Shown: positions 1-8,301, counted from the stretch's first letter. The stretch: DNA of 55,158 nt from Candidatus Rokuibacteriota bacterium (GCA_016200085.1 JACQFL010000035.1:1-55158); one strand, 5' to 3'. The notes: generated from the sequence alone by a model not told the origin. Numbers and translations are program-made.

Positions 1-221
1 ACCGGGTCGATGGACAGCCCGATCGGCTGGACCTGGCGCTGGTCGAACTCCGGCTTCAGCTTCGCCACGTACCCGAGCTCCGTCGTGCACACCGGCGTGA
101 AGTCGCGCGGGTGGGAGAAGAGGATGGCCCAGCTGGTGCCGATCCAGTCGTGGAACTTGATCGGCCCCTGGGTCGTGTCGGCCGTGAAGTCGGGGGCGAT
201 GTCACCGAGTCTGAGGCTCAT
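1..221 (-). CDS. Peroxiredoxin, 1-Cys (Prx6-type), C-terminus cut by window edge
   Basis: The reverse strand reads an N-terminus starting [12 protein letters not shown] and continuing through [15 protein letters not shown], the peroxidatic-cysteine motif (PxxxTxxC form, Cys in PVCTTE) of AhpC/TSA peroxiredoxins. The following [10 protein letters not shown] and IGLSIDP match the Prx6/1-Cys subgroup. Such enzymes reduce peroxides in the cytoplasm through a cysteine sulfenate. The ATG at 221 is preceded by AGAAGGAGAT, a strong ribosome site, which fixes the start. Only about 73 residues lie in the window; a resolving cysteine cannot be assessed. It diverges from the siroheme reductase operon. 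Confidence 0.93.
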   Translation of the reverse strand, partial: MSLRLGDIAPDFTADTTQGPIKFHDWIGTSWAILFSHPRDFTPVCTTELGYVAKLKPEFDQRQVQPIGLSIDP

Positions 222-255
222 GGGGATCTCCTTCTCATCGAGGTCGAGCCCCACG

Positions 256-285
256 ATCTTAATTCTTGACAATGTCGATTGACAA
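256..285 (-). promoter_or_regulatory. Predicted promoter of the peroxiredoxin gene, overlapping a TTGACAAT direct repeat
   Basis: On the minus strand TTGTCA (285-280) is followed after 18 bases by TAAGAT (261-256), a good sigma70-like pair 35 bases before the peroxiredoxin start. The -35 region lies in a tandem direct repeat, TTGACAATGTCGA then TTGACAATATG (266-289, period 13), which is also a possible regulator binding site facing the siroheme operon. Promoter placement is read from sequence; operator function is inference. Confidence 0.5.
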
Positions 286-302
286 TATGTATTTTTGCCC
301 AT

Positions 303-491
303 GTGCCCGACCCACCACGGACTTCCAGCGACCACTGCCCGGTCTGCCGGGAGCGAATGATCGTGCGCGGCGGGCTGGAGGTCGTGATCCGGAACGCGAT
401 CTTGAAGGTCGAGACGCCGACGGGCCGGGTGACCGCGAAGTGCGCGCGCTGCAAGGCGTGGCGGGAGGTGCCCCTCCGCTACGTCGGCTGA
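303..491 (+). CDS. Small zinc-ribbon protein, hypothetical
   Basis: A 62-residue ORF with two cysteine knuckles, CPVC near the N-terminus and CARC near the C-terminus, separated by a beta-rich stretch ([12 protein letters not shown]). This is the layout of small zinc-ribbon proteins such as phage Com-like proteins, and the knuckle spacing suggests a folded metal-binding domain rather than chance. The start is uncertain: GTG at 303 gives a compact protein, while a TTG at 279 would lie inside the direct repeat. No clear ribosome site is visible. It lies about 110 bases upstream of the nitrite/sulfite reductase and could share its transcript. Function unknown. Confidence 0.55.
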   Translation: MPDPPRTSSDHCPVCRERMIVRGGLEVVIRNAILKVETPTGRVTAKCARCKAWREVPLRYVG

Positions 492-602
492 GCCGACCGG
501 ACGGACTGGGAGCGGACCCAAGGCGGAAGTCGCAGTCGAAGACAGGAGCCGGGTGAGCGGCGATGCCGTTCATCCGGCTTTCGTGTTTTCAGGAGGCCTA
601 CG

Positions 603-2297
603 GTGACACACGCGGGCGAGACGAAGGCGCAGCGGATCGAGCGGCTCAAGCGCGAGCTCAATCCGTGGGAGGCGTACGACGAGATCGTGCGCTTCGCCCG
701 CGAGGGCTGGGAGGCGATCCCGCCCGAGTGGCTCGGCACGTACTTCCGCTGGTGGGGCATCTACACCCAGGGCGATGGCGTCGGCGCCGTCGGCGGCCGT
801 GGCGGCGAGGGCAAGGCCACGCGCCACTTCATGCTCCGCGTGCGGGTGCCCAATGGCGCCATCCGCGCGCACCAGCTGCGCGCGCTCGCGGATCTCGCCG
901 AGCGGCACGCGCGCGGGATCGCCGACATCACCGTGCGGCAGAACTTCCAGCTCCACTGGATCGGGCTCGAGGCGCTCCCCGAGGTCTTCCAGGCGCTCTG
1001 GCGCAGCGGGCTCACGAGCATGGGCTCGTGCGGGGACGTGACCCGCAACGTGACCGGCTGCCCGCTCGCCGGCGTGGACGGCGAGGAGCTGGTCGACGCC
1101 TCGCCGCTCGTGCTCGCCGCCACCCGGATGCTCAATGGCGCGCCGGAGTTCTACAACCTGCCGCGCAAGTACAAGGTGTCCATCGCGGGCTGCCGGGCGT
1201 GGTGCTCGTATCCGGAGATCAACGACGTCGGCGTGACCGCGCTGCGCCACCCGGCCACGGGGGAGGTGGGCTTCACCGTGCGCGTCGGCGGCGGGCTCAG
1301 CACCGATCCGCGCTTTGGCGACGGGCTCGGCGCCTTTGTCCGCTCGCACCAGGTGCTCCCCGTGGTGCGGGCGATCTCCGAGGTCTTCCGCGATTCGGAC
1401 GTCCTGCGCCAGCACCGCGAGAAGGCGCGCCTGAAGTTCCTCTTCCTGCATCACGGCTGGACGGCGGAGCGCTTCCGGGCCGCCGTCGAGGCGCGGCTCG
1501 GCTTCGCCCTCGACGACGCCCCGGGCGAGACGCTGCCGCCCGACGACGTCTACCGCGACCACGTTGGCATCCATCCCCAGCGCCAGCCCGACCTCTGCTG
1601 GGCTGGCCTCGCGGTGCTGCGGGGACGGCTCACCCCCGCCCAGATGCGCGCGGCCGCCGATCTCGCCGACCGTCACGGCAGCGGCGAGCTGCGCGCCACG
1701 ACCATGCAGAACCTGCTCGTGCTCGACGTCCGCCGCGAGCGCGTCGGCGCGCTCGCGCGCGAGGCCGAGGCCGCCGGACTGCACCTCGGCGGCTCGCCGT
1801 TCCACCGCGGCACCATCGCCTGCACGGGCTCGGAGTTCTGCAAGCTCGCGCTGACGGAGACCAAGGCCTTCGCCCGCGATCTCGTCGCCGATCTCGAGGC
1901 GCGCCTGCCCGGCTTCGAGGAGCACCTCAAGATCCACGTCACGGGCTGCCCCAACTCGTGCGGCCAGCACTGGATCGCCGACATCGGCCTCGAGGGCAAG
2001 AAGCTCAAGGTGGGCGATGCGCTGGTCGACGCGTACTACGTCTGCGTCGGCGGCGCCGTGGGCCGCCACCAGGCGATGGCGCGGCCCGTCGGGCTCCGCG
2101 TGCCCGCCGCCGAGGTTGCCCCCGCCGTCGAGCGCCTGATCCGCGCCCACCTCGCCGAGCGGCGGCCGGGCGAGACGTTCCGCGCGTTCTGCGCGCGGCA
2201 CCGGGACGACGAGCTGCGCGCCTGGCTGGCCGGCGCGCCCGTCGTCGCCGTGGCGCGCGACCCGGCGGGCGGGCTGCTCACCGGCGTGGAGTGGTAG
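603..2297 (+). CDS. Ferredoxin-dependent nitrite/sulfite reductase (siroheme, 4Fe-4S)
   Basis: This 564-residue protein has the duplicated ferredoxin-like and siroheme-binding halves of assimilatory nitrite/sulfite reductases. The 4Fe-4S/siroheme ligands are visible as ACTGSEFCKLAL (C-x5-C) and TGCPNSCGQHW (C-x3-C). Other family signatures are RQNFQLHWI and GDVTRNVTGCPLAG. It carries out six-electron reduction of nitrite to ammonia or sulfite to sulfide in the cytoplasm; sequence alone does not settle the substrate. The start is GTG at 603, preceded by AGGAGG at 591. Siroheme-synthesis genes follow immediately (1-base gap, then a 4-base overlap), so enzyme and cofactor are made from one operon. 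Confidence 0.92.
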   Translation: MTHAGETKAQRIERLKRELNPWEAYDEIVRFAREGWEAIPPEWLGTYFRWWGIYTQGDGVGAVGGRGGEGKATRHFMLRVRVPNGAIRAHQLRALADLAERHARGIADITVRQNFQLHWIGLEALPEVFQALWRSGLTSMGSCGDVTRNVTGCPLAGVDGEELVDASPLVLAATRMLNGAPEFYNLPRKYKVSIAGCRAWCSYPEINDVGVTALRHPATGEVGFTVRVGGGLSTDPRFGDGLGAFVRSHQVLPVVRAISEVFRDSDVLRQHREKARLKFLFLHHGWTAERFRAAVEARLGFALDDAPGETLPPDDVYRDHVGIHPQRQPDLCWAGLAVLRGRLTPAQMRAAADLADRHGSGELRATTMQNLLVLDVRRERVGALAREAEAAGLHLGGSPFHRGTIACTGSEFCKLALTETKAFARDLVADLEARLPGFEEHLKIHVTGCPNSCGQHWIADIGLEGKKLKVGDALVDAYYVCVGGAVGRHQAMARPVGLRVPAAEVAPAVERLIRAHLAERRPGETFRAFCARHRDDELRAWLAGAPVVAVARDPAGGLLTGVEW

Positions 2298-2298
2298 G

Positions 2299-2925
2299 GT
2301 GGCGTACTTTCCCCTCTTCGCGGATCTCTCCGGCCGCGCCTGTCTCGTGGTCGGCGGCGGTCCCGTGGCCGAGCGCAAGGTCGACGGCCTGCTCGCGGCC
2401 GGCGCCGTCGTGACCGTCGTCAGCCCGCGGCTCACGCGGCGACTGGCCCGCGCGGTCGCCCGCGCCCGCGTGCGCCATCTCCGCCGGCGCTACCGGCGAG
2501 GGGACGTGGCCGGCGCCACGCTGGCCTTCGCGGCCACGGGCGACCCCCGCGTCGACGGCGCGGTGGCCGCGGAGGGCCGGCGCCGCGGGGTCTGGGTGAA
2601 CGTGGCGGACGTCCCCGCGCGCTGCGACTTCATCCTGCCGTCGATCCTGCGTCGCGGCGCCCTCACCGTCGCCGTGAGCACGGGCGGAGCGAGCCCCGCG
2701 GTCGCGCGGGCGGTGCGCGAGCAGCTCGAGCGCTCGCTCACGCCTGCCCACGGCGCGCTGGTCGAGATCGCGGGCGAGGTTCGGCGCGTCCTGCGCGCAC
2801 GCGGGCGGCGGCCCGGCGCCGCACGCTGGCGCGGCGCGCTGCCGGAGGCGCGGCGCCTGCTCGCGGGTGGCCGGCGCGACGAGGCCCGGCGCCGGCTCGC
2901 GCGCCGGCTGGGGCTCGCCTCGTGA
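2299..2925 (+). CDS. Precorrin-2 dehydrogenase / sirohydrochlorin ferrochelatase (CysG N-terminal type)
   Basis: This 208-residue protein begins with a Rossmann fold: LVVGGGPVAERKVDGLLAAG is the NAD-binding glycine loop of Met8p/CysG-N proteins. It continues through WVNVADVPARCDFILPS and VAVSTGGASPAVARAVRE, both family hallmarks. It oxidises precorrin-2 to sirohydrochlorin and may also insert iron. The C-terminal third is unusually arginine-rich. The GTG start is one base after the reductase stop, and the gene overlaps the downstream methyltransferase by four bases (GTGA), implying translational coupling. In enteric CysG this domain is fused to the methyltransferase; here the two are separate genes. 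Confidence 0.92.
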   Translation: MAYFPLFADLSGRACLVVGGGPVAERKVDGLLAAGAVVTVVSPRLTRRLARAVARARVRHLRRRYRRGDVAGATLAFAATGDPRVDGAVAAEGRRRGVWVNVADVPARCDFILPSILRRGALTVAVSTGGASPAVARAVREQLERSLTPAHGALVEIAGEVRRVLRARGRRPGAARWRGALPEARRLLAGGRRDEARRRLARRLGLAS

Positions 2926-3737
2926 GGCGCGGCAGCGTCGCGCTCGTCGGCGCCGGGCCCGGCGATCCCTCGCTGCTCACCCTGCGCGGCCGCCGCCTGC
3001 TGCGCCGGGCCGACGTCGTGGTCTACGACCGCCTGGTGAGCCCCGCCGTGCTGGCCCACGCCCCCGCCACCGCGCGCCGCATCTTCGCGGGCAAGGCCTG
3101 CGGCGATCACGCGCTGCCCCAGGGCGAGATCAACGCGGTGCTCGTCGAGCAGGCGCGCCGCGGCGCGCGCGTGGTGCGGCTCAAGGGAGGCGATCCGTTC
3201 GTCTTCGGGCGCGGCGGCGAGGAAGCCGAGGCGCTCGCCGCCGCCGGCGTGCCGTTCGAGATCGTGCCGGGGGTGAGCGCGGCCGTCGCCGCGCCCGCGA
3301 GTGCCGGCATCCCGCTGACGCACCGGGGGCTCGCCTCGTCGTTCGCGGTCGTCACGGGCCACGAGGATTCGCGCAAGGCCGGCGCGCGCGTGGACTGGCG
3401 GGCGCTGGCCGCGGGGGTCGACACGCTCGTCGTGCTCATGGGGCTGCAAGCGCTGCCGCGGATCGCGAGCGAGCTCGTGGCCGGGGGCCGGGCCGGGTCG
3501 ACCCCGGTGGCGCTCGTCGCGGCCGGCACGACGGCACGCGAGCAGGTGGTCGTCACGACGCTGGCCGGAGCCGCGGCGGCCGCCGCGCGCGCGCGGCTCG
3601 AAGCGCCAGTCACCATCGTCATCGGCGATGTGGTGCGGGTGCGCGCGCGGCTCGCGACGCTCGGCGCCGCGCCCGTCAGGCGGCGGCGGCAGCGCCGCCG
3701 CCGCGCGCCGGCGTCCGTGGTATCACCGACGGCGTGA
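2922..3737 (+). CDS. Uroporphyrinogen-III C-methyltransferase (SUMT)
   Basis: This 271-residue SAM-dependent tetrapyrrole methyltransferase shows the family motifs VGAGPGDPSLLTLRG, VVYDRLVSPAVL, GKACGDH, VRLKGGDPFVFGRGGEEAE and VPGVSAAVAAPASAGIPLTHR. It methylates uroporphyrinogen III at C2 and C7 to precorrin-2, the substrate of the preceding gene's product, so the operon supplies siroheme to the reductase at its head. The GTG start overlaps the upstream stop (GTGA), and the 3' end overlaps the DUF3105 gene the same way. Its length matches stand-alone CobA/SUMT proteins. Confidence 0.94.
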   Translation: MRRGSVALVGAGPGDPSLLTLRGRRLLRRADVVVYDRLVSPAVLAHAPATARRIFAGKACGDHALPQGEINAVLVEQARRGARVVRLKGGDPFVFGRGGEEAEALAAAGVPFEIVPGVSAAVAAPASAGIPLTHRGLASSFAVVTGHEDSRKAGARVDWRALAAGVDTLVVLMGLQALPRIASELVAGGRAGSTPVALVAAGTTAREQVVVTTLAGAAAAAARARLEAPVTIVIGDVVRVRARLATLGAAPVRRRRQRRRRAPASVVSPTA

Positions 3738-4228
3738 GATCCGGCCTCGCCCGGTTGCTGCCGGCCATCATCGTGCTCGTCGTGGCGACGGCGGCCGCCG
3801 AGGACGCGGGCCGGCGGATGCTCGACGAGGGACAGACGCACATCCCCGAAGGCACCCGCGCCACCTACAAGCACTTTCCCCCGACGTCGGGGCCGCACTG
3901 GCCGACGTGGGCCGCGTATGGCCTCCATCCGGAGCCGCTGCCGCCCGAGCTGTGGGTGCACAACCTGGAACACGGCGGGATCGTCATCCTGTACCACTGC
4001 GCCCAGCCGTGCCCCGAGCTCGTCCGGAGCCTCGCCGAGGCCTACGAGACGTTTCCCAGGGGCAAGTACGGCACGGTGAAGCTCGTGGTCTCGCCGAACG
4101 CGCGGCGGCGCAGGCCGATCGCCGTCCTGGCCTGGACGTGGATCGACGAGATGCCCGCCTTCGATCGCGCCCGCCTGCTGCGCTTCTACCAGGCGCACGT
4201 CGACCAGGGTCCCGAGGACGTTCCGTGA
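3734..4228 (+). CDS. DUF3105 family protein, exported or membrane-anchored
   Basis: A 164-residue protein starting at a GTG that overlaps the SUMT stop. Residues about 8-22 (LLPAIIVLVVATAAAE) form a signal peptide or single membrane anchor. The rest is a DUF3105 domain, recognised by HIPEGTRATYKHFPPTSGPHWP, VHNLEHGGIVILYHC and a conserved CAQPCPE cysteine pair. Function is unknown; the His and Cys residues could bind metal (inference). The GTGA overlap places it last in the siroheme operon. A 42-bp-arm inverted repeat starts directly at its stop codon. Confidence 0.85.
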   Translation: MRSGLARLLPAIIVLVVATAAAEDAGRRMLDEGQTHIPEGTRATYKHFPPTSGPHWPTWAAYGLHPEPLPPELWVHNLEHGGIVILYHCAQPCPELVRSLAEAYETFPRGKYGTVKLVVSPNARRRRPIAVLAWTWIDEMPAFDRARLLRFYQAHVDQGPEDVP

Positions 4229-4380
4229 GTCCGGAGGTGGGTGGGTCGGGGCGGCGTGCCGGCGCCGGCTGACTGTGACGCTCGAGCGCGCGGCCGCGGA
4301 AGCGCGTCGTGCGTGGCGGCGTCGCCACCCGTACCCAACGGCGCCGGCACGCCGCCCCGACCCACCCACCTCCGGACTCA
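4226..4380. repeat. Long perfect inverted repeat, 42-bp arms around a 71-bp loop
   Basis: Positions 4226-4267 are the exact reverse complement of 4339-4380 (arms beginning TGAGTCCGGAGGTGGGTGGG and ending in its complement). The left arm includes the TGA of the DUF3105 gene. The stem is far longer than a normal intrinsic terminator and has no T tract. The flanks (ACGTTCCG and ACGCTCGG) are only loosely alike, so a target-site duplication is not clear. It could be a MITE-like element or a structured RNA. Confidence 0.85.
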
Positions 4381-4422
4381 ACGCTCGGCCATCACGTTCT
4401 TGATCTTTCCAGGGAGGGGGCC

Positions 4423-4523
4423 CGAGCGCCGGCTTGGCCGGCGCAATCCGGCTCTGGCGCGCGTCAATCCTATCGGCGACGCGGTGGGGGGTATCGGGGG
4501 GAGCGGTGGTCGCTCCCCCCGAT
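4423..4523 (+). repeat. Composite two-hairpin repeat, copy A
   Basis: Hairpin 1 is GCGCCGGC-TTG-GCCGGCGC (4426-4444). Forty-eight bases later hairpin 2 is a perfect 13-bp stem, ATCGGGGGGAGCG with loop GTGGT (4493-4523). Copy B at 13394-13480, in opposite orientation, has the same hairpin-1 stem and the same 13-mer. It sits just past the stop of the minus-strand VOC gene and may double as a terminator, though no T tract follows. Confidence 0.7.
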
Positions 4524-4529
4524 GTTCAA

Positions 4530-5387
4530 TCAGACGAAGGCGTCGCGGCCGCGCTGGTACGTCCGCTGCTGCTGGGCGGGATTCCGGTTGACGAACGGCC
4601 GGCCCACCATCGGGTGCGTCATGCTGCGCACCTCGTGCTCGACGGTGAAGAGCACCGTGCCGCTGTCGAGGTCCACGATGTCCTTGAAGCGGTACTGGTA
4701 GTCGTTGCTCTCCTCGGACACGATTCCCCGCTCGACCATCTTCCGGTGCGGGCCGGAGAAGTCCGAGATGTAGATCGCGATGTGGTGCCCGTCGTACGGC
4801 GTGAGCTGGTCGGACTCGCGGAAGGTCAGCGTCTGCACGTTCCCGGCCACCACACGCGCCGCCCGGCCCTCGCCGTCGTCGACGACGCCGGCGGGCGCAT
4901 CGAGGACCTCGCGGTAGAAGCGCGCGATGCCCTCGGCGTGGCCGCGCGCGACCGGGAAGTCGACGTTCACGATGCCGAGCGTCCAGTCCCGATACTCCGG
5001 CCCGGGCGCATGGCAGCGGTAGCGGTTGCCCCAGGGGCACGTGACCATCACGGTCTTGCCCTCGTCGACGCAGGAGAACTTGGTGCCCGCCAGCCGCTCC
5101 TTCACCGACGCCAGGCGCGTCTTGAGCGCCTCGAGGTCGGGGAGCACGACGTCGCTGTGGCCGGGGAACGCCTGCGCGTTGCCCGTCGGCATGTGGATCT
5201 GGGTCAGGCCGATGTTGATCCACATGTTCTCGAGCCCGACCATGAGGTACGGGTCGCGCGTGAACCCCATGCCGACCACGTAGAACGCCGTGGCGATCTG
5301 CTGGTCGGGCACACGCACGTTGAGGTGCTCGAGGTTGATGATGTTGCCGAGGTCCTGGGCGCTCCGGTCGAACTTGCCGTTCCGCAT
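4530..5387 (-). CDS. VOC-superfamily protein (glyoxalase/extradiol-dioxygenase-like), two-domain
   Basis: This 285-residue protein has two vicinal-oxygen-chelate halves. The first is INLEHLNVRVPDQQIATAFY with the paired strand DPYLMVGLENMWINIG. The second starts near GIVNVDFPVARGHAEGIARFY and includes GHHIAIYISDFSGPH. Metal-ligand candidates (His in LEHLNVRV, His in HHIAIYI, Glu in FTVEHEV) are present, but the reaction cannot be named. The ATG at 5387 follows GGACAGGGAGAACGCC. It is transcribed alongside the LLM gene (separate, 79-base gap), with the latter upstream, so they may form one unit. Confidence 0.82.
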   Translation of the reverse strand: MRNGKFDRSAQDLGNIINLEHLNVRVPDQQIATAFYVVGMGFTRDPYLMVGLENMWINIGLTQIHMPTGNAQAFPGHSDVVLPDLEALKTRLASVKERLAGTKFSCVDEGKTVMVTCPWGNRYRCHAPGPEYRDWTLGIVNVDFPVARGHAEGIARFYREVLDAPAGVVDDGEGRAARVVAGNVQTLTFRESDQLTPYDGHHIAIYISDFSGPHRKMVERGIVSEESNDYQYRFKDIVDLDSGTVLFTVEHEVRSMTHPMVGRPFVNRNPAQQQRTYQRGRDAFV

Positions 5388-5466
5388 GGCGTTCTCCCTG
5401 TCCTGAGGGTTGCCAAAGAGTACCGCGGTCGCCCGCCGTACGCCAGAAGGCCGAAGCGGGGGCGCC

Positions 5467-6756
5467 TCAGGCCCTCTCGGCGATCTCCCGCATCTTGCGC
5501 ATGGCGAGCACGCGCCGGCGGTTGGCCTCCGGCAGCTTGGAGACGTCCACCTCGGCCACGGTGAGGCCGTAGGCGGGATACGCCGGGATCTCGGCGTCCG
5601 CGGGGGCCGGCAGCGCGGCCTTCCGCTTGAAGGCGGCCTCGACGTACGGCGCCAGGGCCTCCTGCTTGCGCGCCAGGCGGCGCTCCTCGTCGGCCTTGAA
5701 GCCCGGCATCACGTCGCGGGCGAAGAGCTCGAGGGACTCGCAGATGTGCTCGTGGCGGTTCTTGCCGCCCTGCTGGATGAAGATGGTCTGGTCCACGCCG
5801 GCGTCCTGGAACGCGCGGAGCGTGGCGCGCAGATCGTCGGGGGTGCCGATGCAGCCGGTGCCGCCGCCCAGGATCTCGAGCCCGAGCTGCTCGCGCACGG
5901 CCACGAACTTGTTCCAGATGTTGGTGCGCCCCGGGGTGTGTCGGCCGAAGCTGTAGTGGTGGCCAAGCGCGAACTGGAAGAAGCGGAAGCCGTCGGTGCC
6001 GCGCCGCCGGGCCTCGTCGGCGTCGGGGTGACACGAGAACCCGGTGACCATCGCGATGTTGGGGTTGACGGCGTGGCCGATGGGCACGCACTCCCGCTTG
6101 AACGTCTCGTAGTAGTCGTCGATCCAGTGGCGCGCCTCGGCGGGATCGATGAACGCGAAGGTCAGCGCGCCGAGGCCGAGCTGGGCCGCGAGGTGGATGG
6201 TCTCGCGGTTGGAGCAGGCGACCCAGATCGGCGGGTGCGGCTTCTGCACGGGCTTGGGCAGGACGTTGCGCACCGGCATCGAGAAGTACTTGCCCGCGAA
6301 CCCCGGATAGGGGTCCATCACCATCATGCTGGCGACCTGCTCCACGCTCTCGCGCCACATCGCCCGCCGCTCGGCGGGATCGATGCCGAAGCCTTCCAGC
6401 TCGGCGCGCGAGGCCGACTCCCCCGTGCCCCAGTCCACGCGGCCGGCGGAGACGAGGTCGAGGGTGGCGATGCGCTCGGCCACCCGGGCCGGGTGGTTGT
6501 AGCTGGGCGGCATCAGCACGATGCCGTGACCGAGGCGGATCGTCTTCGTGCGCTGCGAGGCGGCGGCCAGGAAGACCTCGGGCGCGGAGGAGTGCGAGTA
6601 CTCCTCGAGAAAGTGGTGCTCGACCTCCCAGGCGTAGTCGATGCCGAGCCGATCGGCGAGCTCGACCTGGTCGAGCGCCTCCTGGAAGAGCCGGAGCTCG
6701 CTGCCCTCGTCCCACGGACGGGGCAGCTGGTGCTCGTAGAAGATTCCGAACTTCAT
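5467..6756 (-). CDS. LLM-class flavin-dependent oxidoreductase (luciferase-like monooxygenase)
   Basis: This 429-residue TIM-barrel flavoenzyme of the bacterial luciferase family has MKFGIFYEHQLPRPW at the N-terminus, YAWEVEHHFLEEYSHSSAPEVF, RIRLGHG-type KTIRLGHGIVLMPP, GRVDWGTGESAS and PPIWVACSNRETI. Such enzymes use FMN or F420 to oxidise small organic substrates; the substrate here is unknown. I chose the ATG at 6756 because it directly follows AAGGAGGCCGCGCGCA and begins at the first family beta strand; an upstream in-frame start would add ten unlikely residues. A TACGAT hexamer at 6790-6785 may be its -10. Confidence 0.9.
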   Translation of the reverse strand: MKFGIFYEHQLPRPWDEGSELRLFQEALDQVELADRLGIDYAWEVEHHFLEEYSHSSAPEVFLAAASQRTKTIRLGHGIVLMPPSYNHPARVAERIATLDLVSAGRVDWGTGESASRAELEGFGIDPAERRAMWRESVEQVASMMVMDPYPGFAGKYFSMPVRNVLPKPVQKPHPPIWVACSNRETIHLAAQLGLGALTFAFIDPAEARHWIDDYYETFKRECVPIGHAVNPNIAMVTGFSCHPDADEARRRGTDGFRFFQFALGHHYSFGRHTPGRTNIWNKFVAVREQLGLEILGGGTGCIGTPDDLRATLRAFQDAGVDQTIFIQQGGKNRHEHICESLELFARDVMPGFKADEERRLARKQEALAPYVEAAFKRKAALPAPADAEIPAYPAYGLTVAEVDVSKLPEANRRRVLAMRKMREIAERA

Positions 6757-7018
6757 TGCGCGCGGCCTCCTTGTGATCCCGGGCATCGTAGCATCCCCAC
6801 GCTCGCACCGTGCCGCCGGCGCGACAACGAGGCGTGGTTCCTGGCGCGCTTCGAGATGATCGCTGTCCTGGGCGAGCCTCGCCTGCCGCGGACCTCACGG
6901 TCATAGCCTGGCACGAAGCGCACCCTCGCTGGCCGGCCGTGACCGGGGCGGCCGATTTTGCCGCGGGCTCCGATTCTGCGCCAGGGCGCCGATCACAGGA
7001 TCGGGGGAGGACCACCCG

Positions 7019-7312
7019 ATGAACGTCTCGTCCGTGACCCCGGCGGCGCTGCCGGCGCCCCGGGAGCCGAAGCCCCAGCCGCCGCAGGGGCCTAGCCAGC
7101 CGGTGACCCCCGCGATCTATGCCGCGCGCGACGGACTGACCCGCGAGCTCGAGCGCTTCAACGAGGCCGCGGCGGATGTGTCGACGCCGGACGGCCAGGT
7201 GGCCCGCCTGGTAGTAAATCTCGAGGCGAGCGCGGCCGCCGCCACCGCGGACGTGCGAATCATCCAGCGCCAGCGCTCGCTCACCCGGACCCTCCTCGAC
7301 GTCATCGCCTGA
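7019..7312 (+). CDS. Small hypothetical protein, proline-rich N-terminus
   Basis: A 97-residue ORF with a proline-rich first third and an alpha-helical remainder rich in Ala, Arg and Glu (RDGLTRELERFNEAAADV and onward). GGGGGAGGACC ends seven bases before the ATG, a good ribosome site that supports translation. No signal peptide, membrane segment or cysteine is present, and I recognise no family. The segment 6757-7018 upstream shows nothing beyond possible promoters. Confidence 0.6.
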   Translation: MNVSSVTPAALPAPREPKPQPPQGPSQPVTPAIYAARDGLTRELERFNEAAADVSTPDGQVARLVVNLEASAAAATADVRIIQRQRSLTRTLLDVIA

Positions 7313-7318
7313 CGCGCG

Positions 7319-7472
7319 CTACTCCTCGGCCAGGCGGTAGCCCACGCCAGGCTCCGTGATGAGGTAGCGCGGCCGCGCCGGATCCGCCTCCAGCTTGCGC
7401 CGCAAGTGCGCCATGTACACGCGCAGGTACTGGCCCTGCTCCGTCGCCCCCGGGTCCCACACGTCGTTGAGC
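7319..7472 (-). pseudogene. Remnant of an OmpR/KdpE-type response regulator (C-terminal DNA-binding end)
   Basis: The minus strand encodes about 50 residues, VWDPGATEQGQYLRVYMAHL then RRKLEADPARPRYLITEPGV and GYRLAEE. This is the end of an OmpR-family winged helix, closest to KdpE by memory of that family. The receiver domain and most of the DNA-binding domain are missing: upstream of about 7472 the frame runs into unrelated sequence next to the following gene. The natural C-terminus and stop are intact, so the 5' part was lost by deletion or rearrangement. No kdpFABC or kdpD is present here. Confidence 0.75.
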
Positions 7473-7503
7473 GGTGATCGTCCCCTCCTCAAGCACTGAG
7501 GGA

Positions 7504-8298
7504 TCAGCGGAATTCGTAGCCAGGCGAGACCTCGACCTCCATCTCGGCCGGCGAGGCGGGCCGGCCGTCGAACCAGACCGCGAGCTGCTCGCCGAGGGGC
7601 CGGCGGCGGTTGATCCGGACCGCGATGTTCCACTCGTCGTGGGCGCCCTTGCTGAAGGCGCTGCTCGCCCGGAGGGCGTAGAAGCGCACGAAGGCCCGCC
7701 GGCGTGCCGGATCGCCCGCGATGCGCTGGAGCTCGGGGTCCGCGGCCGCGCGCGCGGTCAGGTAGCGCTCCGCGCATCCGGTGACGTCCTCGCGGCCGCA
7801 GCCAAAGAACGCCCGCATGTCGCCGGGGCCGGTGAAGTGCATCACGTCGAAGTCCGCCCCCTGACCGTCGGCGCCGGCGAGCGCCGCTGTCCACATCACC
7901 ATGTACTCCTCGCCGCCGGGCGCGCGGCCGTTCACCGCGGCGAGCTGGTAGCGGCCCGGGTCCAGGACCCACACCGCGGCGCCCAGCTCCTTCTCGAGCC
8001 GGGCCTTGACCGCGGCGCCGATGGCGATGTTCGTCTTCTCGTGGCCGCCGCCGCGCGGGCTGATCGGGGTGCTCGCGTAGATCACGAGCTTGCCCGCCTG
8101 GCGCTGGGCCCGGACGTCGGCGCGGATGGCCCCGAGCTGCGCCGCGACGACCGCGTCGAAGGCCGGATCGACGCAGTACCGCATGCCGACACTGGTCGTT
8201 GCGACGGTACGCGGGGCCGGGCAGTCGGCGGCGTCAGCGGCCGCGACGGTCAGCAGGAGTCCGGCGGCGGCGGTCACGAGGGTGAGACGCGATCGCAT
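7504..8298 (-). CDS. Secreted protein of unknown function
   Basis: This 264-residue protein has a clear Sec signal peptide (MRSRLTLVTAAAGLLLTVAA, cleavage likely after ADA). The mature part has five or more cysteines (ADCPAP, RYCVD, FFGCGRE, VTGCAERY), so disulfides are likely in the periplasm. Recognisable stretches are KLVIYASTPISPRGGGHEKT and EWNIAVRINRRRPLGEQLAV, but I cannot assign a family. It is three bases downstream of the DapA-like gene, suggesting co-transcription, and its stop abuts the KdpE remnant. Confidence 0.75.
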   Translation of the reverse strand: MRSRLTLVTAAAGLLLTVAAADAADCPAPRTVATTSVGMRYCVDPAFDAVVAAQLGAIRADVRAQRQAGKLVIYASTPISPRGGGHEKTNIAIGAAVKARLEKELGAAVWVLDPGRYQLAAVNGRAPGGEEYMVMWTAALAGADGQGADFDVMHFTGPGDMRAFFGCGREDVTGCAERYLTARAAADPELQRIAGDPARRRAFVRFYALRASSAFSKGAHDEWNIAVRINRRRPLGEQLAVWFDGRPASPAEMEVEVSPGYEFR

Positions 8299-8301
8299 GG
8301 C

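Noticed and set aside
492..602. Possible riboswitch before the siroheme reductase
   Set aside because: No match to cobalamin, SAM or other known riboswitch core motifs that I could recognise by eye.
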